Position numbers and translations under genes: made by a program. Below the pieces are notes generated by a model. It worked only from the letters and a program-made list of their open reading frames with translations, did not search any database and was not told where the DNA came from. Of a DNA stretch of 44,057 nucleotides, positions 17,003 to 24,516 are shown piece after piece. This DNA is from Geminicoccaceae bacterium (GTDB taxonomy: Bacteria; Pseudomonadota; Alphaproteobacteria; Geminicoccales; Geminicoccaceae). Every line of letters begins with the position of its first letter. Within the stretch, counting starts at the first letter, position 1. The stretch spans positions 1-44,057 of the forward strand of contig JAABSG010000002.1 of the NCBI GenBank assembly GCA_011390475.1. The letters run 5' to 3'.

Positions 17003-18320
17003 GCTCGGGAATGCCGAGCGATGCCGCCGCGGGCAGCTGGCGCAACGCGTCGGTCGGCGTCTTCCAGGGGGCCGCTACACCGAGCCGTGCCGCAGCCTCC
17101 AAGCCGGAGCGCAGACCGTCCTCGTGAAAGCCGTAGCCGAGCCAAGCGCCGGCATAGTAGACGCCGCCGCGGCCCTGGATGCGCGCCATTGCCGATTGCG
17201 CCCTGATCGCCGCCGCGTCGAAGACTGGGTGATCATAAGCGTACTCACCGTGCACCAGAGCCGGATCGGGCTCCTCGATCGGGTTCATCGAGACGAAAAG
17301 GGGCAGGCGCTCGTCGATATTCTGCAGGCGGTTCATCCAGTAGGTCACGGCGACCCGGGCGCCGGGTTCGAGCAGATCCCCGGCACTATAGTTCCAGGCG
17401 GCCCAGGCAGCACGACGTTTCGGCATCAGGGACGGATCGCTGTGCAGCACGGCGCGGTTGGGCTGGAACTGAAAAGCGCCCAGGATGCCCCTTTCCTCCG
17501 CGTCGGCATCGAGCAGCACGGCCGTCGTCTGGTCGGCATGCGCGGCCATGACCACCGCATCGAAGCGAAAGTGGCCGCCGCGCCCGTCGACGATCTCGAC
17601 ACCACCGTTCACCCGTTCGACAGCGACCACAGGCGCGGCATTGCGGACATTCGGCCCGAGCGAACGGCGAATGGTCGCGACATAATCGCGCGAGCGATGC
17701 GTCAAGGTGCGCCAGGCCGGCTGGTCGGCCACGGTCAACAAACCGTGATTGGCGAAGAAGCGGAGAAAACTGGTCGCCGGGAAATGCAGCATGGTGGCGG
17801 TCGGGCAGGACCAGATGGCGGCGGCCATCGGTAGGAGATAGGCGCCGGTGAAAGCCTTGCCGAACTGGTGCGCCTCGAGAAAGCGGCCGAGGGTCCAATC
17901 GTGACGTTCGGCTGCGTCCAAGTGCGCCATACCGAGCTTGTTGAAGCGCACGACGTCGGCCAGCATGCGATAGAAGCTCGGCCGCAAAAGATTGCGCTTC
18001 TGCGCGAAGAGAGCGCCGAGCGAGGCACCGCAGTACTCCAGTCGCCCACCGTCGATGCTCGCCGAAAACGACATGTTGCTCGGTTCGGTCGCCACATCGA
18101 GATGCTGGAAGAAGGCCGTCAGCTCGGGATAATTGCGCTCGTTGTAGACGATGAAGCCGGTGTCGACATCGACGGTTTCACCAGCGACGGTCGCCTGTAC
18201 CGTATTGCTGTGACCGCCGAGACGCGCCTCCTTTTCGAAGACCGTGACCCGATGCTGTCGGCCGAGCAGCCACGCAGCCGAAAGGCCGGCAATGCCGGTG
18301 CCGACGATGCCGATGTGCAA
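16980..18320 (-). CDS. FAD-dependent amine oxidase-like oxidoreductase (cyclopropane/furan fatty acid cluster type)
   Basis: 446 residues. The N terminus HIGIVGTGIAGLSAAWLLG is the FAD dinucleotide-binding motif, followed by FEKEARLGGHSNTV and DTGFIVYNERNYPEL, typical of the NAD(P)-binding Rossmann/flavin amine oxidase proteins (COG2907) beside DUF1365 genes. The C-terminal GGVYYAGAWLGYGFHEDGLRSGLEAA completes the FAD site. The probable substrate is an acyl chain or lipid, not an amine. I chose TTG 18320 because homology starts at its second codon and GGAGA lies 7 bases ahead; a TTG seven codons upstream is less likely. It is the first gene of the five-gene minus-strand operon, with a leader of about 190 nt behind a putative ECF promoter. 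Confidence 0.88.
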   Translation of the reverse strand: MHIGIVGTGIAGLSAAWLLGRQHRVTVFEKEARLGGHSNTVQATVAGETVDVDTGFIVYNERNYPELTAFFQHLDVATEPSNMSFSASIDGGRLEYCGASLGALFAQKRNLLRPSFYRMLADVVRFNKLGMAHLDAAERHDWTLGRFLEAHQFGKAFTGAYLLPMAAAIWSCPTATMLHFPATSFLRFFANHGLLTVADQPAWRTLTHRSRDYVATIRRSLGPNVRNAAPVVAVERVNGGVEIVDGRGGHFRFDAVVMAAHADQTTAVLLDADAEERGILGAFQFQPNRAVLHSDPSLMPKRRAAWAAWNYSAGDLLEPGARVAVTYWMNRLQNIDERLPLFVSMNPIEEPDPALVHGEYAYDHPVFDAAAIRAQSAMARIQGRGGVYYAGAWLGYGFHEDGLRSGLEAAARLGVAAPWKTPTDALRQLPAAASLGIPEHAAAQSA

Positions 18321-18440
18321 GCGCTGTCTCCGTGGAAGCAAAATGGGAGGGGGGTCTGAACGCTGGCACCATCGAGCGTAAAAATATCCGAGCCGCCGTC
18401 GCGTCGTTGCCGGGCCCAGCCTTCTTGATCGAGTGGCGGG

Positions 18441-18475
18441 GCCCGCCGGTCCCGGGGGAGGAAAGACCGGCGGGC
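18441..18475 (-). repeat. Perfect 11-bp inverted repeat in the leader of the lipid operon
   Basis: GCCCGCCGGTC (18441-18451) pairs with GACCGGCGGGC (18465-18475) around a 13-base loop that contains GGGGGAGGAAA on the plus strand. It lies between the putative ECF promoter (18515-18540) and the flavin oxidoreductase start (18320). There is no T-run in the minus direction, so it does not look like an intrinsic terminator. A role as a leader structure or operator is possible. Confidence 0.6.
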
Positions 18476-18514
18476 TATTGCCACTGGCTTTTCAGCCGGC
18501 TGGCTATGCGAGTT

Positions 18515-18540
18515 TACGCCGGCGGTGCAACGGCGGATCA
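18515..18540 (-). promoter_or_regulatory. Putative ECF (RpoE/ChrR-type) promoter of the lipid-modification operon
   Basis: On the minus strand, TGATCC (18540-18535), 16 bases, then CGTA (18518-18515), running on as CGTAAACT; this is equivalent to TGATCC-N18-TAAAC. The -35 hexamer, spacing and CGTA are identical to the element at 9461-9486 ahead of the photolyase operon. It lies in non-coding DNA 195 bases upstream of the flavin oxidoreductase start and about 65 bases past the stop of the HHH protein gene. Confidence 0.65.
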
Positions 18541-18604
18541 CGAGGCAGCGCACGAAGGGCAAAGTTTTTTTCGAAAATGAACAGCCGGCCCGGCGACGCG
18601 CCCC

Positions 18605-19312
18605 TCAGGCCCGATCGTTCAGCGCCTTCGCCTGCTCGACCCAGCCCTCGCGAGCGATCCGCCCCTTGAAATCGAGCACCTCGTCGAGCCGCGCCAGATC
18701 CGCCTCGGTAAAGGCCGCGATCTGGGCGAACGTGGTGATGCCGAGCTTGTTCAAGCGCTGCCGCAAGACCGGGCCGACGCCGCGAATCCGCTCGAGATCA
18801 TCGGGCGCCTCGGGCGGTGGCGTGAACAGCTGCGGCTCGGCGCCCGGCTCGGAACCACCGGCAGCGGGCGCCGCCGACTTGTCGAGCGCAGCCCGTTCGG
18901 CCATCAGCCGCTGGCGGGCCGACGAGCCTGCTGGCAACTGCGCCAGCTTCGCATCGATCCGCCGCTTGGCCTGGGCGATCCGCTCGGCCTCGCTGGTCGC
19001 CGGCTCGACTGCCGGCGACGGCTTTGCCGACTGGCTCGCCGGCGGCGTTGGTGCCGGCGACGCGGGGGCGGGCGTCGCGGGTTTTTCGCTCGCGGGTGGC
19101 GGCAGTTGCTCCTGCTGCAATCGGCGCAGTCGCTCTTTGGTTTCGTCGTGCGCCGCGTCGGCCCGCTTCACCTCGGCCTCGACATGCTCCAGCTTCTTCT
19201 TCCAGCCGGCCTCCATCGTCTCGCGACTCGCGGCATCACGCCGCTCGAAGAACCACCAGGCGGCGACCACACCCACCATGACGCCCAACACGAAGCTCAA
19301 CACCGGACCCAT
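18605..19312 (-). CDS. Membrane-anchored helix-hairpin-helix protein
   Basis: 235 residues. One membrane helix at the N terminus (about 3-22, LSFVLGVMVGVVAAWWFF) is followed by a charged, probably coiled-coil stretch (about 24-72) and a Pro/Ala-rich linker (about 72-105). A second helical part and a C-terminal helix-hairpin-helix domain (about 170-235) follow, with LERIRGVGPVLRQRLNKLGI and FAQIAAFTEADLARLDEVL. This C-terminal module is the 'predicted flap endonuclease-like' HHH domain often fused to membrane anchors. It may bind DNA or protein, but no nuclease residues are visible. The function is unknown. It ends about 65 bases before the ECF promoter of the next operon. Confidence 0.75.
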   Translation of the reverse strand: MGPVLSFVLGVMVGVVAAWWFFERRDAASRETMEAGWKKKLEHVEAEVKRADAAHDETKERLRRLQQEQLPPPASEKPATPAPASPAPTPPASQSAKPSPAVEPATSEAERIAQAKRRIDAKLAQLPAGSSARQRLMAERAALDKSAAPAAGGSEPGAEPQLFTPPPEAPDDLERIRGVGPVLRQRLNKLGITTFAQIAAFTEADLARLDEVLDFKGRIAREGWVEQAKALNDRA

Positions 19313-19414
19313 TGCGTGCCTCCTCCAGACTCTTCTAGCGAGCCTTCGGGTACCGCATTAGCGCCGACCACGCCAGCAGCCTCACCCGGCAGCCGCGCAC
19401 ATCCTCCAGGATCA

Positions 19415-21016
19415 TCATCGGGCATCCCCGAGGATCAGGGCCGCCGCCTTCTCGGCGATCATGACGACCGGCGAATTGGTGTTGCCCGAGGTGATGGTGG
19501 GCATCACCGACGCGTCGACCACCCGCAGGCCGTCCAGCCCGTGCACCCTCAGCCGGGCGTCGACCACGGCCTGTCGATCCTCGGGCGGGCCCATCTTGCA
19601 GGTGCCGACGGGATGAAAAATGGTCGTGCCGAGCTCGCCCGCGGCCCGCACCAGATCCGCCTTCTCGGTGACCGTCGGACCCGGCCGGTACTCCTCGGGG
19701 GCAAAGGGCGCCAAGGCCGAAGCGCTCATGATCCGCCGGGTCAGGCGGATGGCGTCGGCCGCCACTTGCCGGTCCTCGTCGGTGCCGAGGTAGTTGGGGG
19801 CGATCGCCGGTGCTGCCTTGGGGTCCGAGGATTTCAGGCGCACCGTGCCGCGGCTGGTCGGCCGGAGATTGCAGACCGAGGCGGTGATCGCCGGGAAGGG
19901 ATGCAAGGGCTCGCCGAAGCGGTCGAGGCTCAGTGGCTGGACATGGTATTCGACATTGGGCGTGGCGAAGCTCGGATCGGTCTTGGCGAACGCGCCCATC
20001 GTCGAGGGCGCCATGCTCAAGGGGCCGGAGCGATAGAGCGCGTATTCCAGCGCCATCCTGGCCCTGCCGACGAGGCTCGAGGCCTGCTGGTTCAAGGTCA
20101 GCGTGTTCGCGACCTTGAAGACCGTGCGGATCTGCAGGTGGTCCTGCAGATTGCCGCCGACGCCCGGCAACGCGTGGCGAATCTCGATGTCGTGCTCGGC
20201 CAGCACGTCCGTTGGGCCGATCCCGGCGAGCTGCAGCAGCTGCGGCGAGCCGATCGCACCGCTGGCGAGAATGACCTCACGCGCCGCACTGGCCGATTTT
20301 GCCACTGTGTTCTCGACATAGTCGACCCCGGTGCAGCGTTTGCCCGCGAAGCGCAGCCCGGTCACCCGGGCACCGGTGACGACCAGGAGATTCTTTCTCG
20401 AGCGGGCGGGCTTGAGGAACGCCTTGGCGGTCGACCAGCGCACGCCTCTCTTCTGATTGACGTGGAAGTAGCCGCAGCCCTCGTTGCTGCCGCGGTTGAA
20501 GTCGGCGGTCGCCGGGATGCCGACCTCGGCCGCCGCCTCGCGGAAGGCATCGAGAATCGGCCATGCGACCCTGGGCTCCTCGACCCGCCACTCGCCGCCG
20601 GCACCGTGCAGGTCGTCCGCCCCGTGCACGAAATCCTCGGATTTCTTGAAGAACGGCAGGACATCGTCCCAGCTCCAGCCGGGATTGCCGAGCTGGCGCC
20701 AGTGGTCGTAGTCGGCGGCCTGGCCGCGCATGTAGATCATGCCGTTGATCGAGGAACAGCCGCCCAGCACCCGGCCGCGCGGATAGTGCAAGGCGCGCCC
20801 GCCGAGGCCGGGCTCGGGTTCGGTCTTGAAGCACCAGTCGGTCTTCGGATTGTTCTGGGTGTAGAGGTAGCCGATCGGCACATGAATCCAGAACCGCCGG
20901 TCGTGACCGCCGGCCTCGAGCAGCAGAACGCGGTTCCTCGGATCGGTCGACAGCCGGTTGGCCAGCACACAGCCGGCGCTGCCCGCGCCGATGACGATAT
21001 AGTCGAACCCGTCCAC
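19415..21016 (-). CDS. GMC-family oxidoreductase, choline dehydrogenase-like
   Basis: 533 residues, normal for the glucose-methanol-choline family. The FAD site is at the N terminus (YIVIGAGSAGCVLANRLS), the first GMC signature is near HYPRGRVLGGCSSINGMIYMRG, the second signature is SGAIGSPQLLQLAGIG, and the catalytic His is in FHPVGTCKMG. GNTNSPVVMIAEKAA closes the FAD site. Choline dehydrogenase (BetA) is the nearest named relative, but many paralogues oxidise other alcohols. No betB or betI is adjacent, so I leave the symbol empty. A choline-sulfatase gene at 37544-39061 makes a choline link possible. The start is GTG 21016, with GGGGG four bases ahead. Confidence 0.88.
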   Translation of the reverse strand: MDGFDYIVIGAGSAGCVLANRLSTDPRNRVLLLEAGGHDRRFWIHVPIGYLYTQNNPKTDWCFKTEPEPGLGGRALHYPRGRVLGGCSSINGMIYMRGQAADYDHWRQLGNPGWSWDDVLPFFKKSEDFVHGADDLHGAGGEWRVEEPRVAWPILDAFREAAAEVGIPATADFNRGSNEGCGYFHVNQKRGVRWSTAKAFLKPARSRKNLLVVTGARVTGLRFAGKRCTGVDYVENTVAKSASAAREVILASGAIGSPQLLQLAGIGPTDVLAEHDIEIRHALPGVGGNLQDHLQIRTVFKVANTLTLNQQASSLVGRARMALEYALYRSGPLSMAPSTMGAFAKTDPSFATPNVEYHVQPLSLDRFGEPLHPFPAITASVCNLRPTSRGTVRLKSSDPKAAPAIAPNYLGTDEDRQVAADAIRLTRRIMSASALAPFAPEEYRPGPTVTEKADLVRAAGELGTTIFHPVGTCKMGPPEDRQAVVDARLRVHGLDGLRVVDASVMPTITSGNTNSPVVMIAEKAAALILGDAR

Positions 21017-21151
21017 GCTACCCCCGCTCTCGATCCCCGGAGCGGCCCGAAACCACCCTCATGCTGGACGTTAGCCATCCACTCGACAGCCGGCAACCAC
21101 GACCGGTCACATCCCGCCGGCCGAGACCTGTCCCAGCTTTCGGAAAGGCTC

Positions 21152-22288
21152 TCAACCGGCCGAAGCGCTGCCGGCATAGGGGGGTGATGCGCCTCTCGCC
21201 TGTTCGCGAGCACGCTGCTGGCGCCAGCGATCGATCGGCGCCTCGACCAGGAGATAGAGGCCGATGGCGCCGAGAACGGAGAGGCTGCCGACGATCAGGA
21301 AGGTCGGCAACGGCGTGAACTCGCCGAGGAAGAAAACCAGGATCGGGTAATGGACCACATAGGTGCCGTAGGACAATTCACCGATGAACCGGTCGACACG
21401 GTTGCGCTCGGTGAGGCCGAAGAGGATCGGGACGAGCGGTGCCAGGATCAGGGCACTGAACAGGCTGGACGCTGGCAGCAAGTTCCAGATCAAGAGATGC
21501 GCCGGCAGGCTGAAGCCGATCAGAACGCCGAGCAGGGTCAATGGTCGCTTCTCGAACGCGGTGCGCAAGGCGGATGTCCGATACCAGCGGAAAGCGTGGT
21601 AGGTGAAGGCACCGAGGAAAAAGAAGTAGGCGGCGCCCGGGAAGAAAAAGTAGCTCCAGTAAGGGTAGGAGAGCGGGCTCAACACGATGGTGACGTGGAC
21701 CAAACCACCGATGACAACGAGGGCTGCCGCCACCCAAGGACCGCGCCGCAAGAGAAACGGCGACACGAGATAGTAGAGCGCCTCGACGGCGATGGTCCAC
21801 AGTGGATGATTGAGGACCAGGCTCGCTGCACTGTAGTCGAACGTGCCGCGGCGCGAAAAACCCATGCCGGTCTCGGGCGTGATGCCGACGAACCAGATAC
21901 TGTCCATCCCGACGATGAACAGGTTGATGAAGCCGAGATAGGCGATTGTCAGGCCATCGAGCGAGCGCAAGAGGTCCATGAACTCGCCGAGCCCCATGGT
22001 CAGCCCGAACAGCAACACCTCGCCATAGACGAGAAAGCTGATGATCACCAAAATATTGACGATGAACGCCGGTGGCCAAAGGCGCAGTACGCGGTTGCTG
22101 TAGAACACCCAGTTGCTGTCGGGGGAGGTATATTTTTCGTTGAGCACCAGCGCCATGTAGAAGCCGGAAATCATGAAAAACATCTGCACGGCAAGCCAGC
22201 CGTCGGGCACGGGCACGCCAAATAAGGTGCTGGCACCAGCATGATAATAAACAACCATAAGGGCAAGAAAACAGCGTAGTGTGCCCAA
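21152..22288 (-). CDS. Acyltransferase 3 family membrane protein
   Basis: 378 residues with about ten hydrophobic helices. The acyltransferase-3 fold shows its key N-terminal features: RCFLALMVVYYHAG with His16, the FFMISGFYMAL helix, and FYSNRVLRLWPPAF with the conserved Arg residues. Such inner-membrane enzymes put acetyl or other acyl groups on extracellular polysaccharides, lipid A or peptidoglycan. No polysaccharide genes are near, so the acceptor is unknown. I use TTG 22288, with GGAGAG five bases ahead. Base composition near the start (about 22000-22300) is clearly richer in A+T than its neighbours, which may hint at transfer. Confidence 0.88.
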   Translation of the reverse strand: MGTLRCFLALMVVYYHAGASTLFGVPVPDGWLAVQMFFMISGFYMALVLNEKYTSPDSNWVFYSNRVLRLWPPAFIVNILVIISFLVYGEVLLFGLTMGLGEFMDLLRSLDGLTIAYLGFINLFIVGMDSIWFVGITPETGMGFSRRGTFDYSAASLVLNHPLWTIAVEALYYLVSPFLLRRGPWVAAALVVIGGLVHVTIVLSPLSYPYWSYFFFPGAAYFFFLGAFTYHAFRWYRTSALRTAFEKRPLTLLGVLIGFSLPAHLLIWNLLPASSLFSALILAPLVPILFGLTERNRVDRFIGELSYGTYVVHYPILVFFLGEFTPLPTFLIVGSLSVLGAIGLYLLVEAPIDRWRQQRAREQARGASPPYAGSASAG

Positions 22289-22340
22289 AATTACTCTCCA
22301 AGTTGCGCCCTGTATCGACTGCTCGGGGGTGCGCTAGTCC

Positions 22341-22380
22341 CGCTGCTGACGACGCGTGAATTCAGGCACGGTCAGCAGCG
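22341..22380. repeat. Perfect 10-bp inverted repeat ahead of the acyltransferase gene
   Basis: CGCTGCTGAC (22341-22350) and GTCAGCAGCG (22371-22380) are exact inverted copies separated by 20 bases. The element lies between the HAD gene stop (22404) and the acyltransferase start (22288), both read on the minus strand. No T-run follows in that direction. It could be an operator or a transcript hairpin. Confidence 0.6.
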
Positions 22381-22403
22381 CCGCGATGCATGACGAAGTC
22401 GCC

Positions 22404-23096
22404 CTACATCGAACCGACGCGCAACGTCGACGCCAGCGCGGCATAGTCACTCACCGTCCCGTCGCCCGCCTTCCCGCCCCAAATCTTGCGCAGATACGGC
22501 ATGCCGACCCGCCGCGCCGCCTCGCCGTCACGGTCGTCGCGATCGCCGATCATCACACAGGTCTCGGCCGGCAGGTCGAGACGCTCGAGGATCCGCTCGA
22601 GCCCTCGGGCATTGGGCTTGAGGCGGTCGACGTCCGGGTCGAGCGCCGACACGCACAAATCGGCCTCGAGGCTCAGCGCCGCGAGCTTGTCTTCGATCGA
22701 ATAGTCCGAGAATACCGCGATGCGGCGCCCGGTCGCTTGCAGCACCGCGAACAGGGTGTCGATGCCGGGGGCCCGACAGGCCGGCAGATGGGCAAGCGGC
22801 CGTTCGCCGAGCCAGTACTCGGCGATCCGCTGCACGTTTTCCGGGGGAATGTTCAGCCGCTCGGCCGGCCGGGTGTATTGCAGCGTCGCGATGTCGCCCA
22901 CCTCCTCCTCGCCCAATGCCTCGCGAATCTGGCGGAAGGCCTGGACGGTGCGCAGGAGTCCGAAGTCACGGGGATGTCGCAGGCAGTGGAGCAGCAGGGC
23001 CGTCGCCATGCGCCGACGCATGCTCCCCTGATCATAGAGGGTGCCGTCGACATCGAAGACGACGGCCCTGATCGCTTCCCAGCGAACGGGCGGCAT
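22404..23096 (-). CDS. HAD-family hydrolase
   Basis: 230 residues. HAD motif I is FDVDGTLYD, with nucleophile Asp15 and acid/base Asp17. Motif II is FSDYS, motif III is the Lys in DRLKPNARGLERIL, and motif IV is GDRDDRDGEAARRVGMP. An inserted helical cap lies between motifs I and II (about residues 25-100). This suits a small-molecule phosphatase (phosphoglycolate-phosphatase-like). The substrate cannot be assigned. It is preceded on the same strand by the EmrE-like gene about 200 bases away and followed by the acyltransferase, but with an intervening inverted repeat, so co-transcription is uncertain. Confidence 0.87.
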   Translation of the reverse strand: MPPVRWEAIRAVVFDVDGTLYDQGSMRRRMATALLLHCLRHPRDFGLLRTVQAFRQIREALGEEEVGDIATLQYTRPAERLNIPPENVQRIAEYWLGERPLAHLPACRAPGIDTLFAVLQATGRRIAVFSDYSIEDKLAALSLEADLCVSALDPDVDRLKPNARGLERILERLDLPAETCVMIGDRDDRDGEAARRVGMPYLRKIWGGKAGDGTVSDYAALASTLRVGSM

Positions 23097-23298
23097 TGCG
23101 GACTCCTTAGCTGAACATCGGGTCGATGATGACGAATGACCTATGCGGTGCCGAGTGCCCGTTGCGCCGCGGTGGGCTGATCATCCGACGAGGTGGAGAA
23201 GCGTTGCCATGGCACGGTGGTTTCACGCGCATGGACTACGCCCGCTGAAGAGTGTCCCGTTCACCTCGATCATCGAGCGGCTCGGGCGCTTCATGTCG

Positions 23299-23631
23299 TT
23301 AGCGATGCAACAAATAGAGACCGATTGCGATAAACCCGAAGGCGGTGAGCTGGCGCAAGCCGAACGGCTCGTCCCAGACCAGATGCGCGATCAGGGCGGT
23401 CATCAAGAAACCCGCGACCAAGCTCGGCATGGCGACGCTGAGCGGCAAGGTGCGCAGCGCCGCGACATAGACGACGGCCGAGCCACCGAGTGCCCCGATG
23501 CCGAGAATCGTCTTGAAATGGAGGAGGGCGCGGAGCAAGTCCGCCCCCGCCAAGGCGCCGCCCTTGAGCAGCAAATGACCGGCAGCGTTCGATGCGATCG
23601 CTAGGGCGAGGAAGATATAGGCCTGGGTCAC
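23299..23631 (-). CDS. EmrE/SMR-like small membrane protein
   Basis: About 110 residues and four predicted helices: IFLALAIASNAAGHLLLKG, the second helix around LGIGALGGSAVVYVAAL, the third around VAMPSLVAGFLMTALIAHLVW, and LTAFGFIAIGLYLLHR. Size and pattern (including a GHxLLK end of helix 1 and a final G-I-x-L) fit the small multidrug resistance/EamA-like half-transporters. The EmrE glutamate of helix 1 is not seen in its usual place; an Asn-Ala-Ala-Gly stretch is there instead, so proton-coupled drug export is doubtful. I chose GTG 23631 because the helix begins at once; GTG 23700 would add 23 polar residues. It may work in lipid-linked sugar flipping like ArnE/ArnF, but this is only a guess. 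Confidence 0.7.
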   Translation of the reverse strand: MTQAYIFLALAIASNAAGHLLLKGGALAGADLLRALLHFKTILGIGALGGSAVVYVAALRTLPLSVAMPSLVAGFLMTALIAHLVWDEPFGLRQLTAFGFIAIGLYLLHR

Positions 23632-24101
23632 GCGGTGGCTCGAGCCTCCAGCCGGCGTTCCGGCGACGGACGGGAACGTTTCTCGATCGACATTCTTCAC
23701 CCCGTTGCTCGGTTACAACAGCTACCACGCGCAGCCACAGGCAAATCCGCGGAGCCGGCAGCCGAATTTTCGGCACCATCCACATCGCACCGATCACCCC
23801 GGACCAGGGGGCCTCGAGTCCGGTTCGAGCATCCCCGTCTGGCTGTCGTCGGCTCTGCATGATATCATTTTCGCTGGTTGCCTAGCGCATGGTCGGTGGG
23901 AATCATAGCGCTCCACCACAAGTCTCGACGCGGGGTCGGTATAGAGCCGCCCTCGGGTACGCTCGACGACGGTTGCGGGCATCGATCGGCGTGGACATAA
24001 CAGAGGCCCGCGTGATGGCGCCACGGCGTAGGCTCCATCGTCGACGAGCCTGCGACCTGCGTCGCCCGTCGGCCTCGCTTTGCCTGGAGAAATCAGCGCC
24101 C
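23632..24101. other. Divergent intergenic region, no gene seen
   Basis: 470 bases between the EmrE-like gene (minus) and the small GMC-partner gene (plus). Open frames exist on both strands, but their products are Arg-rich and low-complexity with no family resemblance, so I take them as chance. Composition is slightly richer in A+T around 23690-23930, as expected for divergent promoters. I could not identify a convincing -35/-10 pair. Confidence 0.5.
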
Positions 24102-24461
24102 ATGCTGCCGAGCTTCGACCGGACGGTGTTCGCCTTGGCGGAGTCGATCGCGCAGGAACGCTGCGCCAATACCCCGGATGGTGGGCAGGAGGCGCGCCAA
24201 TCGGTGGGCCGGTTCCTGCTCGAGCAGCAGCGCCGGATGCCCGACTATTTGCGTCTGCCGATGCGCTGCTTGACGCTGGCCTTCGATGCCTGGGCGTTGC
24301 CGTTTACCGGCAGAAGTTTTCACAGCCTGCCGCACGAGGCGCGGCTGCGGCAAATTCGAGCATGGCGCGGCTCCCGACTCGGGGTACGTCGCGACCTCAT
24401 TCGCTTTTACGAAGGGCTGACTATTTTTGCTTGGTACGCCGAAGCCTACGGCGAGGAGTGA
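24102..24461 (+). CDS. Small protein, probable partner subunit of the adjacent GMC oxidoreductase
   Basis: 119 residues from ATG 24102, with GGAGA about 11 bases ahead. It is mostly helical and has no signal peptide or membrane helix. The segment LPHEARLRQIRAWRGSRLGVRRDLIRFYEGLTIFAWY resembles the small helical domain that precedes the GMC part in long-chain alcohol oxidases, and the gluconate-dehydrogenase subunit-3 type partners. The GMC gene starts 55 bases downstream. I infer that the two form a complex, with this protein acting as a small subunit or chaperone. This rests on pattern and position, not on a clear family match. Confidence 0.6.
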   Translation: MLPSFDRTVFALAESIAQERCANTPDGGQEARQSVGRFLLEQQRRMPDYLRLPMRCLTLAFDAWALPFTGRSFHSLPHEARLRQIRAWRGSRLGVRRDLIRFYEGLTIFAWYAEAYGEE

Positions 24462-24516
24462 GCGTGAGCCCAGCCGCGGAATGCTCGGGCCGAGCCCACC
24501 GACACGAGGATTTTTC

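Noticed and set aside
23889-24101. Extension of the small GMC-partner protein to an upstream start
   Set aside because: The added 71 residues are Arg-rich and featureless, and ATG 24102 has its own ribosome site.
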